From: Sphingomonadales bacterium
GTDB taxonomy: Bacteria; Pseudomonadota; Alphaproteobacteria; Rhodobacterales; Rhodobacteraceae
Reading direction: 5' to 3'
DNA length: 33,012 nucleotides
Assembly: GCA_014763785.1 (NCBI GenBank)
Contig: JACXUS010000007.1
Span: forward strand, 1-33,012
Notes under the pieces: model-generated
What the model saw: the letters and a program-made list of their open reading frames with translations, nothing else
What the model was told of the DNA's origin: nothing
The model's database searches: none
In this document: positions 1 to 6,811 of the stretch, one piece after another
How positions within the stretch are numbered: position 1 is the stretch's first letter
Layout: each line of letters opens with the position of its first letter
Program-made: the position numbers and the translations under genes

Positions 1-113
1 CCCCCCAGCCGCCCCCCCGCCGTGTCGCTTTTCGCCCGAAATTGTCGGGCGCGTGGGCCCGGACCCGTGTCACTCTGGCACAACAGGGAAAAGTCATCCT
101 CGGAGAGTCGTCC

Positions 114-2615
114 ATGAAAACCCATGTCAAAGCTCTGGTTGTCGGCGGCGGTGCCGTCGGCTGCTCGGTCGCCTACCACCTGGCCAAGGCCGGCTGGGAG
201 GTGATGCAGGTCGAGCGCGACGAGCTGACCTCGGGGTCCACCTGGCATGCGGCGGGGCTGCTGCCGCTGTTCAACATGTCCTATGCGACGACCCATATCC
301 ACAAATACAGCGTCGATTTCTACAAGACGCTGGAGGCCGAGACGGGCCTGAATGCGGGCTTCTCGATCTGCGGCAACCTGCGCATGGCGCAGACCGACGA
401 GCGGATGGACGAATACATGCTGTATTCCTCGGTCGCCGAGACCGCGGGCGTCTATCACGAATTCCTGACGCCCGCGCAGATCAAGGAGCGCTGGCCGCTC
501 CTGCGCACCGAGGATCTGAAGGGCGCGCTGTTCCACCCGCAGGATGGCTATATCAACCCCGCCGATGTGACTCAGGCGATGGCCAAGGGCGCCCGTCAGC
601 GCGGCGTCGATATCGTGCGCAAGATGCAGGTCAATGCCTATAAATGGACCGGCTCGGAATGGGTCGTGACCCTCGAGAAGATGATCGAGAAGGGCGGCAA
701 CCTTGTCGGCTCGGGCGAGCTGGTCGATGTGCATGCCGAGCATGTCGTGACCGCGACCGGCAACCACGCGCAGCGCACCGCGCGGCTTCTGGGCATCAAG
801 ATCCCGGCGATCCCGGTCGAGCACCAGTTCATCGTGACCGAGCCCGACCCGGCGCTGCAGGCCTGGCGCGCCGCCGGAAACCCGGAACATCCCGTGCTGC
901 GCGATGCCGATGCGAAATGGTATGTCCGCGAGGAACGCGGCGGCTGGATCCTCGGCCCCTATGAGCGCGGCGCGCCCGCGCGGTTCCTGTATGACGTGCC
1001 GGAAACCTTCCGCGCCGATCTGTTCCCGCTCGATCTGGACCGGATCGAGGAGGAATATGTCAGCATGATCCACCGGCTGCCGACCTCGGAAACCGTGGGC
1101 CTGAAGGACGACTTCAACGGCCCGATCTGCTACACCCCCGATGGCAACCCGCTGGTGGGCCCGGCGCCGGGCCTGCGCAACATGTGGCTGGCCGAGGGCT
1201 TCAGCTTCGGCATCACCGCGGCGGGCGGCACCGGCTATTATCTGGCGCAGATGATGGTCGAGGGCGAGGCCGAGATCGACATGGCATCGCTGGACCCCAA
1301 ACGCTACGGCAGCTGGATGACCACCGAATATGCCGCGCGCAAAAACGAGGAATGCTACGAGCATGTCTTCATCCTGCACCACCCGGACGAAGAGCGCGAA
1401 GCCTGCCGCCCGCTGCGCACCGCCCCCGCCTATGACCGCCAGCTGGCGCTGGGCGCGCAGATGGGTCAGGTGAACGGCTGGGAACGCCCGAACTATTACG
1501 GGCCCGTCGATGCGCCCGCCGATTTCGACCACAACTCGCGCAGCTTCCGCCGCGGCGCCTGGTGGCAATATGCCAAGGCCGAGGCCGAGGCGGTGCGCAG
1601 CACCTGCGGGATCATCGACGCCTCGGCCTTCACCAAGCATCTGGTGCGCGGCCCGGGTGCGACGGCGTTCCTCGACCACTTCACCTGCAACAAGCTGCCG
1701 AAAGTGGGCCGGATCAACCTGACCTATGCGCTGACCAATGCGGGCACGGTGCGGACCGAATATACGATCGTGCGGCTGGCCGAGAACGAGTATTACCTGA
1801 TCTCGGCCGGGGCCTGGACCGCCTATGACGGCGACTTCCTGCTGAAATCCATCGAGGATTTCGTGGCCGCGGGCGGCGCCCATGTCGATTGCCACGATGT
1901 GACGACGCAATGGGGTGTCTATGCGCTGGCGGGCCCCAATGCGCGGGCGATCCTGAACGAGGTGGTGAAGGACGCGAACCCGGAAACGGTTCTGTCGAAC
2001 AAGCGCTTCCCGTGGCTGAGCTATCGCGACATCGAACTGGGCATGTGCCCGGTGCGCGCGGTGCGCGTGGCCTATACCGGCGAGCTCGGCTGGGAGCTGC
2101 ACTATCCGATCGAATTCGGCCGCTATCTGTGGGACCTGCTGCTGAAGGCGGGCGAGAAACATGGGCTGAAGCCGGTGGGCGCGCGGGCGCAGAACTGGCT
2201 GCGTCAGGAAAAAAGCTATCGCGCCTTCGGCAACGAACTGGGCCGCGATGCGACCCCGCTGGAAGCCGCGCTCGACCGCTTCGTCGATCTGGAGAAGGAC
2301 TTCCGCGGCAAGCAGGCGATGCTCGACACCGGCATCCGCGCGACCTGTGTGACGCTGCTGATCGACGGGCCCGAGGATACCGATCCGTGGGGCAAGGAGG
2401 CGCTTTTGCTGAACGGCGAGAAGATCGGGCGCCTGACCTCGGGCGGCTGGTCGGTGGCCTTCGGCAAGCAGATCGGCATGGGCTATGTCCGCCCCGATCT
2501 TGCGGCACCCGGCACCAAGCTCAAGGTCAAGATCCAGCTCAAGGAATGGGATGCGGTGGTGACCGAGGACAGCCCGCACGACCCGTCGAACGCGCGGATC
2601 CGCATCGACGGCTGA
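114..2615 (+). CDS. Dimethylglycine/sarcosine dehydrogenase-like FAD protein with C-terminal GcvT domain
   Basis: Predicted 833-residue flavoprotein that oxidatively demethylates an N-methylated glycine (dimethylglycine or sarcosine) and passes the one-carbon unit to tetrahydrofolate. The N-terminal half is a DAO-type FAD domain with a GGGAVG dinucleotide motif at residues 11-16 and the acidic ribose-binding end near E34. His45 in STWHAAG matches the histidine that carries covalent FAD in mammalian dimethylglycine and sarcosine dehydrogenases. From about residue 420 it resembles the aminomethyltransferase (GcvT) fold, with the GcvT C-terminal barrel from about 735. Length fits the family. The ATG at 114 follows a GGAGAG ribosome-binding site and begins exactly at the FAD motif; the open frame extends upstream to 42 without a comparable start. 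It is the only gene of this pathway here, so the exact substrate is open. A GC-rich hairpin lies 20 bases downstream. Confidence 0.9.
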   Translation: MKTHVKALVVGGGAVGCSVAYHLAKAGWEVMQVERDELTSGSTWHAAGLLPLFNMSYATTHIHKYSVDFYKTLEAETGLNAGFSICGNLRMAQTDERMDEYMLYSSVAETAGVYHEFLTPAQIKERWPLLRTEDLKGALFHPQDGYINPADVTQAMAKGARQRGVDIVRKMQVNAYKWTGSEWVVTLEKMIEKGGNLVGSGELVDVHAEHVVTATGNHAQRTARLLGIKIPAIPVEHQFIVTEPDPALQAWRAAGNPEHPVLRDADAKWYVREERGGWILGPYERGAPARFLYDVPETFRADLFPLDLDRIEEEYVSMIHRLPTSETVGLKDDFNGPICYTPDGNPLVGPAPGLRNMWLAEGFSFGITAAGGTGYYLAQMMVEGEAEIDMASLDPKRYGSWMTTEYAARKNEECYEHVFILHHPDEEREACRPLRTAPAYDRQLALGAQMGQVNGWERPNYYGPVDAPADFDHNSRSFRRGAWWQYAKAEAEAVRSTCGIIDASAFTKHLVRGPGATAFLDHFTCNKLPKVGRINLTYALTNAGTVRTEYTIVRLAENEYYLISAGAWTAYDGDFLLKSIEDFVAAGGAHVDCHDVTTQWGVYALAGPNARAILNEVVKDANPETVLSNKRFPWLSYRDIELGMCPVRAVRVAYTGELGWELHYPIEFGRYLWDLLLKAGEKHGLKPVGARAQNWLRQEKSYRAFGNELGRDATPLEAALDRFVDLEKDFRGKQAMLDTGIRATCVTLLIDGPEDTDPWGKEALLLNGEKIGRLTSGGWSVAFGKQIGMGYVRPDLAAPGTKLKVKIQLKEWDAVVTEDSPHDPSNARIRIDG

Positions 2616-2635
2616 TCGGGGCTTTGTGGAAACGC

Positions 2636-2664
2636 AGGGGCGGGGGGAAACCTCCGCCCCTTTG
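2636..2664 (+). terminator. GC-rich hairpin downstream of the dehydrogenase
   Basis: An 11-bp stem (arms 2636-2646 and 2651-2661, one G-T pair) closes a GAAA tetraloop, 20 bases after the stop codon of the dehydrogenase gene. It is followed by only three T residues, so termination efficiency is uncertain, but position and shape fit an intrinsic terminator. Confidence 0.6.
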
Positions 2665-2685
2665 GCTTCGGGTGGCTCCCAAGGT

Positions 2686-2756
2686 GAGTATTTAGGCCAA
2701 GAAGAAACCCAAAGCCGCGTTTCTGGTCCTGGTGTTTCTTCTTGGATCAAATACTC
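2686..2756. repeat. Long intergenic inverted repeat between convergent genes
   Basis: Two 23-base arms, 2686-2708 and 2734-2756, are near-perfect inverted copies reading GAGTATTT...CCAAGAAGAAAC and GTTTCTTCTTGG...AAATACTC, separated by 25 bases. The core is AT-rich against a very GC-rich background. It sits between the ends of two convergent genes, so it probably acts as a bidirectional terminator. From memory, similar GAGTATTT...CCAAGAAGAAAC elements are common between genes in Rhodobacterales genomes; I cannot check copy number here. Confidence 0.75.
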
Positions 2757-2805
2757 AAAACCTGACCGCCGGGCCGCGCGACGCCGTTGACGCCGGCGCG
2801 TGCGG

Positions 2806-3627
2806 TCACTGTCGGCGCCGCGCGAGCCAGGCGGACCATGCCTCGGGCGAGCCCGCGAAGGCGTTCAGATCGACGATGCCGCCGATCCCGCGCGCAACCC
2901 CGGTGCCGGAATATTGCCAGAACGACCAGCGCTCGCCCGGATAGCGTTCTGACGGGTGCCCCGCGACCGAGCGCAGCCAGAATTCCTGCCCGGTCAGGCT
3001 GCCCAGATCGTTTTCGGCGTAGAAATCGGGCGTCGTATAGATCACCGGCGCGGTGCGGTAGTGGCGCGTGACGATATCGACAAAGGTGCGGATCTCGGCG
3101 CGGATGGTGGCCGGGTCGGGGTGGCGTTTGCAGCTGCGCGACTGGTGGTTCCATTCCATGTCGAGCACCGGGGGCAGGTCGCCCTTGACCCGCGGCACGT
3201 TCTTGATGAACCACTCGGCCTGCTCCTTGGGGGGGCGGCAGAAATAATAGAAGTGATAGGCGCCGACCGGCACGCCCGCGGCACGGGCGCGGGGCGCGTT
3301 GATCTCATAGCCCGGGTCGATGTAATTGCCGCCCTCGGTCGCCTTGAGCCAGGCGAAACTCACACCCTGCGCCCGCGCGGTCGGCCAGTCGATCCGGCCC
3401 TGATAGCGGGCCGCGTCAATCCCATGCACCGCATAGATCGCCGGGGCGAGCGTTTGCCATTCATGCGGCTTCGTGTCGCCGAACTGGGGCGGCAGGCCGG
3501 GTGCCGGATAGGCCGCGGGATCCAGTGGCGCGGGCTGCATCAGCGCGCCCCGCATCGGCCCGCTGTCGCCGCCGCCGCATCCTGTCAAAGCCAGTGTCAC
3601 CACACCGACGACCGCCCAAAGACGCAT
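2806..3627 (-). CDS. GH25 lysozyme-like lipoprotein
   Basis: 273-residue protein of glycoside hydrolase family 25 (Lyz1-like muramidase), which cleaves the N-acetylmuramic acid to N-acetylglucosamine bond of peptidoglycan. The start at 3627 gives a short lipoprotein signal with lipobox LTGC (acylated Cys17), so the mature enzyme should be membrane anchored in the envelope. The fold begins with GIDAARYQGRIDW (Asp71), a GH25 hallmark. PVLDMEW (Asp156 and Glu158) carries the expected catalytic acids, and the WSFWQYSGTG segment near the end is typical of the last strands. An AGAGG ribosome-binding site precedes the ATG; the frame continues upstream to 3711 without a signal peptide. It could be a housekeeping cell-wall hydrolase. 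Convergent with the dehydrogenase to its left. Confidence 0.9.
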   Translation of the reverse strand: MRLWAVVGVVTLALTGCGGGDSGPMRGALMQPAPLDPAAYPAPGLPPQFGDTKPHEWQTLAPAIYAVHGIDAARYQGRIDWPTARAQGVSFAWLKATEGGNYIDPGYEINAPRARAAGVPVGAYHFYYFCRPPKEQAEWFIKNVPRVKGDLPPVLDMEWNHQSRSCKRHPDPATIRAEIRTFVDIVTRHYRTAPVIYTTPDFYAENDLGSLTGQEFWLRSVAGHPSERYPGERWSFWQYSGTGVARGIGGIVDLNAFAGSPEAWSAWLARRRQ

Positions 3628-3667
3628 GTTCTGCCCGCCTCTTGATTTGTTTGGCGCAAATTCGCCG

Positions 3668-3701
3668 AAAAACGCCCGGCTGTCACGGGGGCAGCCGGGC
3701 G
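3668..3701 (-). terminator. Intrinsic terminator for the EF-hand gene
   Basis: Perfect 10-bp stem (CGCCCGGCTG at 3673-3682 with its complement at 3692-3701) around a 9-base loop. Read on the minus strand it is followed by five T residues (complement of 3668-3672), a classic rho-independent layout about 50 bases past the stop of the EF-hand gene. Confidence 0.8.
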
Positions 3702-3750
3702 GGCGACGCATTTGTGATCGCGAGTTCGTGCGCGAATGTGAGCGGGCGGT

Positions 3751-4272
3751 TCAGCCCCGCGGCGGGCCGAAATCGGCCGGGCTCAGCACGCCGTCGCCCG
3801 TGCGGTCGCGCATTGCAAACCACGGGTCGGTGCCTGCGACGAATTCGGCGCGGGTCACGGTGCCGTCGCGGTTGGCGTCGAACATCTTCATGCCCTCGGC
3901 CGCGGGTTGGAAGAAGCCCTGACCTTGCCCCTGACCCTGCTGGGCCTTGCCGGGGCCATTGCCAGCACCGCGGCCGGGCGGCGGCGCCATGCCCTCGGGC
4001 AGCTGATGACCGGGGCCCATGCCGGCCTCCAGCTCCATCAGCTTGTGCGCGTCAATGCCCGCCAGCTCCTCGGCGGAATAGGCGTCATCGCCATCGCTGT
4101 CGAACATGGAAAAGATGTTGTCGCGTTGCTCGCGCGCCTCGGCGAGGGTGACCGCGCCGTCGCCGTCGAGATCCCATTGCGCCATGAAATTCTCGGCCGG
4201 GGCGGCGGTCTGGGCCGTCGCAACCCCGGCGCAAAGGGCCAGCGCGCTGGCAAGAAGCAGGGACCGTTTCAT
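3751..4272 (-). CDS. Exported EF-hand calcium-binding protein
   Basis: 173-residue secreted or periplasmic protein with four EF-hand loops: residues 34-45 (DLDGDGAVTLAE), 58-69 (DSDGDDAYSAEE), 132-143 (DANRDGTVTRAE) and 156-167 (DRTGDGVLSPAD). Each carries acidic residues at loop positions 1, 3, 5 and 12, with Arg at position 3 or 5 weakening the last two. A signal peptide with cleavage after ATA (about residue 20) precedes them. The two EF pairs are joined by a Pro/Gly/Gln-rich linker (about 85-120) holding repeated GQ. The start at 4272 is supported by an AAGGA ribosome-binding site and by the signal peptide; an upstream extension to 4413 would destroy it. Role unknown; calcium sensing or buffering in the envelope is a reasonable inference. 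Confidence 0.85.
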   Translation of the reverse strand: MKRSLLLASALALCAGVATAQTAAPAENFMAQWDLDGDGAVTLAEAREQRDNIFSMFDSDGDDAYSAEELAGIDAHKLMELEAGMGPGHQLPEGMAPPPGRGAGNGPGKAQQGQGQGQGFFQPAAEGMKMFDANRDGTVTRAEFVAGTDPWFAMRDRTGDGVLSPADFGPPRG

Positions 4273-4304
4273 GATCTTCGTCCTTCGATCGTTATGGTCA
4301 TGAA

Positions 4305-4337
4305 ACGAAGCGGCCCGCAGCTTCCGCCGCGGGCCGC
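4305..4337 (-). terminator. Hairpin downstream of the AhpD-like gene
   Basis: Perfect 9-bp stem (GCGGCCCGC at 4310-4318, complement at 4329-4337) with a 10-base loop, 24 bases beyond the stop of the AhpD-like gene on the minus strand. It is followed on that strand by a mildly T-rich stretch (TTCGTTTCAT). Probable but weak terminator; it also sits just upstream of the EF-hand gene start. Confidence 0.5.
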
Positions 4338-4360
4338 CCGTGTCAGACCGTCGCAGGGGC

Positions 4361-4705
4361 TCAACCCTGAGCGGCCGCCAGCTCGTCCCAGCAGGCCAGC
4401 GCATGGCCCGCATACATCATGCCCGGACCGCCGCCCATCTGGATCGCCATCGCGCAGATATCGCCCAACTCCTCGCGGGTGCCGCCGGCGCGCATCAGGG
4501 CCGCAACGTGGAAATTGATGCAGGGCTCGCAGCGGGTGACCATCGCCATGCCAAGCGCGATCCATTCTTTCTGCTTCTTGTCCAGAACGCCGCCATCGGT
4601 CACGGCCTTTTCCATCGCCGAGAAGCCGCGCATCTGTTCGGGGATGAGCTTGTTCATCGCCCGCAATTCGCCGCGCATGCTGTCGATCTTGTCCTTGTAG
4701 CTCAT
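4361..4705 (-). CDS. Carboxymuconolactone decarboxylase / AhpD-like family protein
   Basis: 114-residue all-helical protein of the CMD/AhpD superfamily. The CEPCINFH motif (Cys59, Cys62, His66) is the CxxCxxxH redox centre of AhpD-type alkylhydroperoxidases rather than of true decarboxylases, so a thiol peroxidase or peroxiredoxin-reducing role is likely. The following segment (MRAGGTREELGDICAMAIQMGGGPGM) is the conserved second helix pair. The ATG at 4705 is preceded by a good AGGAG site; the in-frame ATG at 4774 lacks one and would add an unconserved, Arg/His-rich tail. Stand-alone gene, between the EF-hand gene and a small lipoprotein gene. The substrate cannot be told from sequence. Confidence 0.85.
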   Translation of the reverse strand: MSYKDKIDSMRGELRAMNKLIPEQMRGFSAMEKAVTDGGVLDKKQKEWIALGMAMVTRCEPCINFHVAALMRAGGTREELGDICAMAIQMGGGPGMMYAGHALACWDELAAAQG

Positions 4706-4823
4706 CGGGGTCTCCTGTCGGTGGATGCGATGGCAGTGGCACAGGGCCCGGCCGGTTGCCCTGATCTGTATCAATCGAATGCGGGAATGTGAATGTGTGA
4801 CGCGGCGGCGGTGCTATGGCGGC

Positions 4824-5201
4824 CTAGCTGCTGACCTTCATATGGCCGCGTTGCGCGGCGCCGCAGGCGAAGGCGGCGCCCTCGAGTGTGGCGATCACCG
4901 CCTTGCCCGCGCGCAGCCGCACGAAGAACGGCTGGAAGCCCGCATAGCCGCCGAAGCTGTTGGTGCCGTTCACCTCGCCGCACAGGATCACATCGCCCGC
5001 GCTGGTGGAATAGCCCGCCAGATCGCGGAATTTGGCGCTGTCGGGGTCTTTCAGCTGATAGGCGATCGCGGCCTTGGCGGTGGCCATGTCGCGGTCGGTG
5101 ACGGCGGCGGGATAGGTGTCGATCTCGACCGTATTGGCGACACAGGCCCCCAGCGCCAGTGTTGCCGCGCCAAGGCAGAGCAGAACCGGGGTGATGCGCA
5201 T
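4824..5201 (-). CDS. Small putative lipoprotein, function unknown
   Basis: 125-residue protein with a lipoprotein signal ending LALGAC (acylated Cys20). The mature part has a conserved-looking centre (KDPDSAKFRDL...CGEVNGTNSFGGYAGFQPF) and a second Cys pair that could form a disulphide. The core, in which a residue-loss stretch precedes a G-x-V-N-x-x-N-x-F-G-G-Y motif, resembles short alphaproteobacterial hypothetical proteins I cannot name. The ATG at 5201 has a strong AAGGAGG site upstream; the longer frame start at 5231 does not. Envelope location is likely; no function is assigned. Confidence 0.75.
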   Translation of the reverse strand: MRITPVLLCLGAATLALGACVANTVEIDTYPAAVTDRDMATAKAAIAYQLKDPDSAKFRDLAGYSTSAGDVILCGEVNGTNSFGGYAGFQPFFVRLRAGKAVIATLEGAAFACGAAQRGHMKVSS

Positions 5202-5293
5202 CGGCTCCTCCTTCTTTGGACCAGAAGACACCGGCGCCCCTGAGATTTCAAGCGATTTGGCAACCCTGGGTTGCGGCCGCCGCGGAGGTTGGC

Positions 5294-5764
5294 TCAGAAA
5301 TGGCTGCGCACATGGGTGTGGACATGGGGGTGGTCGTCGTCGCCGTGGCGATGGCGGCTGGCGCCCTCGGCCACCGGGATCAGCGCCAGATGGCCGTGCT
5401 GCACGCCGCGTTCCAGAAACAGCGCCTCGGCCGCGGGGCCGACCTCGCCCAGCGGGCCGCGGGTCACCTCGATTTCAAGCGCCGTCGTGTGGTCGAGCGG
5501 GATCGACAGTGCCGCGACATGGCGGTCATGCGCATCGAGCCGCCGTTGCGCCAGCCGCGCGCCAAGGTTGCGGGTGCTTTGGTCGACCGTATAGCTGAGC
5601 ACGCCGAGGCATTCGGCCTGCTCGGGGCCCTGCACCCGGTCGAGCATCGCGCGCCGCACCAGATCGCGGATCGCCTCGGAGCGGTTCTGCGCGCCGCTCT
5701 CGGTCATATAGCTGTCAAGCGCCGCCGCGATCTCGTCGGACAGGGTGATGGTGATCCGTTTCAT
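5294..5764 (-). CDS. nikR: NikR-family regulator lacking the canonical nickel ligands
   Basis: 156-residue ribbon-helix-helix repressor of the NikR family with a C-terminal ACT-like domain. Against E. coli NikR (recalled, 133 residues) it aligns without gaps through residue 130. The DNA-contact residues Arg3, Thr5 and Thr7 are present (MKRITITL), as are NRSEAIRDL and the LEIEV...GVQHGHL core. The four high-affinity Ni ligands are all replaced: His76 to Leu, His87 to Ser, His89 to Pro, Cys95 to Ala. The tail (137-156) is instead very His/Asp-rich (RHRHGDDDHPHVHTHVRSHF) and could bind metal. Start at 5764 by homology; the open frame runs upstream to 5941 across the operator region. Divergent from nikK, with a perfect NikR-type operator between them. 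It may be a metal-blind, relic or rewired regulator. Confidence 0.9.
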   Translation of the reverse strand: MKRITITLSDEIAAALDSYMTESGAQNRSEAIRDLVRRAMLDRVQGPEQAECLGVLSYTVDQSTRNLGARLAQRRLDAHDRHVAALSIPLDHTTALEIEVTRGPLGEVGPAAEALFLERGVQHGHLALIPVAEGASRHRHGDDDHPHVHTHVRSHF

Positions 5765-5854
5765 ATCCACTCTCGCGGGGGGACTGGTAAGGCGCTGACC
5801 ACCCGTTCCCAGAAAACACAGGCAAATTTCGGCGCAGGACGGGGCTGGTGCGGC

Positions 5855-5882
5855 GTATGATTTTTTGAAACGTTTTTCATAC
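5855..5882. promoter_or_regulatory. NikR operator (GTATGA-N16-TCATAC)
   Basis: Exact inverted repeat GTATGA (5855-5860) and TCATAC (5877-5882) with a 16-base AT-rich spacer, which is the E. coli nik operator consensus in both half-sites and spacing. It lies between the divergent nikR and nikK starts, 34 bases before the nikK ATG, and overlaps a possible -35 element (TTGAAA, 5865-5870). It can serve autoregulation and control of the nickel gene. Confidence 0.88.
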
Positions 5883-5915
5883 CGAACCGAATCACATCCA
5901 TTGCAAGGACCGATC

Positions 5916-6692
5916 ATGCCAAAGACCCAGACCGCCCGCATCCCCTGCCTTGCCCTCGCCCTGATGGCGCTGGCCAGCCCGGCGGCGGCGCATTTTCAGG
6001 AGCTCATCCCCGCGGCCGATGTGCTGCCCGAGGGTGGGGCGGTGACGCTCGATCTGGTCTTCACCCATCCGTTCGAGGGCGGCCCGGTGATGGCGATGGC
6101 GCGGCCCGTGGCGGTCGGCGTTCTGGCGGGCGGGGTGCGCACCGATCTGGGGCCGCAGCTGGTCGAGGCGCCGCAGGGCGGTGTGATGGCCTGGCGGCTG
6201 ACCCATGATCTGCCCGAGCCCGGCGCCGCGATCTTCTACACCGAGCCTGCGCCCTATTGGGAACCGGCCGAGGGCAAGTTCATCGTGCATTACGCCAAGG
6301 TGGTGGTGGACAGCTTTGCCTCGGGCGAGGGCTGGGATGAGATGGTCGGCCTGCCGGTCGAGATCGCGCCGCTGGCGCAGCCCACCGGGCTTTGGGTCGG
6401 CAATGTCTTCTCGGGCGTGGTGACCAAGGCGGGCGCGCCGGTGCCCTTCGCCGAGATCGAGGTGGAATTCGTCAATGACGGCTCGATCACCGCGCCGAGC
6501 GATGCCTATATCACCCAGGTGATCAAGGCCGATGCCAATGGCACCTTCTCCTATGCGATGCCCTTCGCGGGCTGGTGGGGCTTTGCCGCGCTGATCGAGG
6601 GCGATCAGCCGATGACCGCCCCCGATGGCCGCGCGGTGCCGGTCGAAGAGGGCGCGCTGATCTGGGTCAATGCCAAGGCGCCGCTGCGCTGA
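5916..6692 (+). CDS. nikK: Periplasmic nickel transport accessory protein, NikK type (DUF4198)
   Basis: 258-residue exported protein of the DUF4198 family, which in Rhodobacteraceae is found with ECF-type nickel transporters as the periplasmic component NikK. A signal peptide ends ASPAAA; cleavage would leave a mature N-terminus beginning HF, placing a His at residue 1, suited to metal binding. The rest is beta-rich, with conserved HPFEGGPVMAM, GLWVGNVFSGVV and PFAGWWGFAAL segments. The last motif (ALIWVNAKAPLR) closes the Ig-like fold. An AAGGA site precedes the ATG at 5916; the frame start at 5865 lies inside the operator. The stop codon overlaps the ATG of the nikM remnant by one base, as in an intact nik operon. 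With the permease lost, its present role is doubtful. Confidence 0.85.
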   Translation: MPKTQTARIPCLALALMALASPAAAHFQELIPAADVLPEGGAVTLDLVFTHPFEGGPVMAMARPVAVGVLAGGVRTDLGPQLVEAPQGGVMAWRLTHDLPEPGAAIFYTEPAPYWEPAEGKFIVHYAKVVVDSFASGEGWDEMVGLPVEIAPLAQPTGLWVGNVFSGVVTKAGAPVPFAEIEVEFVNDGSITAPSDAYITQVIKADANGTFSYAMPFAGWWGFAALIEGDQPMTAPDGRAVPVEEGALIWVNAKAPLR

Positions 6693-6805
6693 TGGCGCAT
6701 ATCCCCGACGGTATCTTGTCGGCGCCGGTGCTGATCGGCGGCGGGCTGCCCGCCTTCCGCGCGACCCGGGTGCCGCTGCGCAGCGCCATGACCGGCCGGA
6801 CCTGA
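6692..6805 (+). pseudogene. nikM: 5' remnant of nikM (nickel ECF transporter permease)
   Basis: A 37-codon frame begins MAHIPDGILSAPVLIGGGL, the conserved N-terminus of CbiM/NikM permeases, in which the first His-containing residues bind Ni or Co. Intact NikM proteins run to 200 residues or more; here similarity ends after about codon 19 and the frame becomes unrelated (PAFRATRVPL...) and stops at 6805. The one-base overlap with nikK (TGATG) shows that it was the second gene of a nik operon. None of the remaining transporter genes follow; the FAD monooxygenase gene starts seven bases later. The deletion or insertion junction should lie near 6746-6760. Confidence 0.8.
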
Positions 6806-6811
6806 CCGGGC

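Noticed and set aside
1-113. Upstream extension of the dehydrogenase to the frame start at 42
   Set aside because: No ribosome-binding site or similarity before the ATG at 114. The first 113 bases otherwise show nothing I can name.
1714-2508. 264-codon minus-strand frame under the dehydrogenase gene
   Set aside because: Arg/Pro/Ser-dominated composition typical of antisense reading of GC-rich codons; the + strand frame has full domain similarity.
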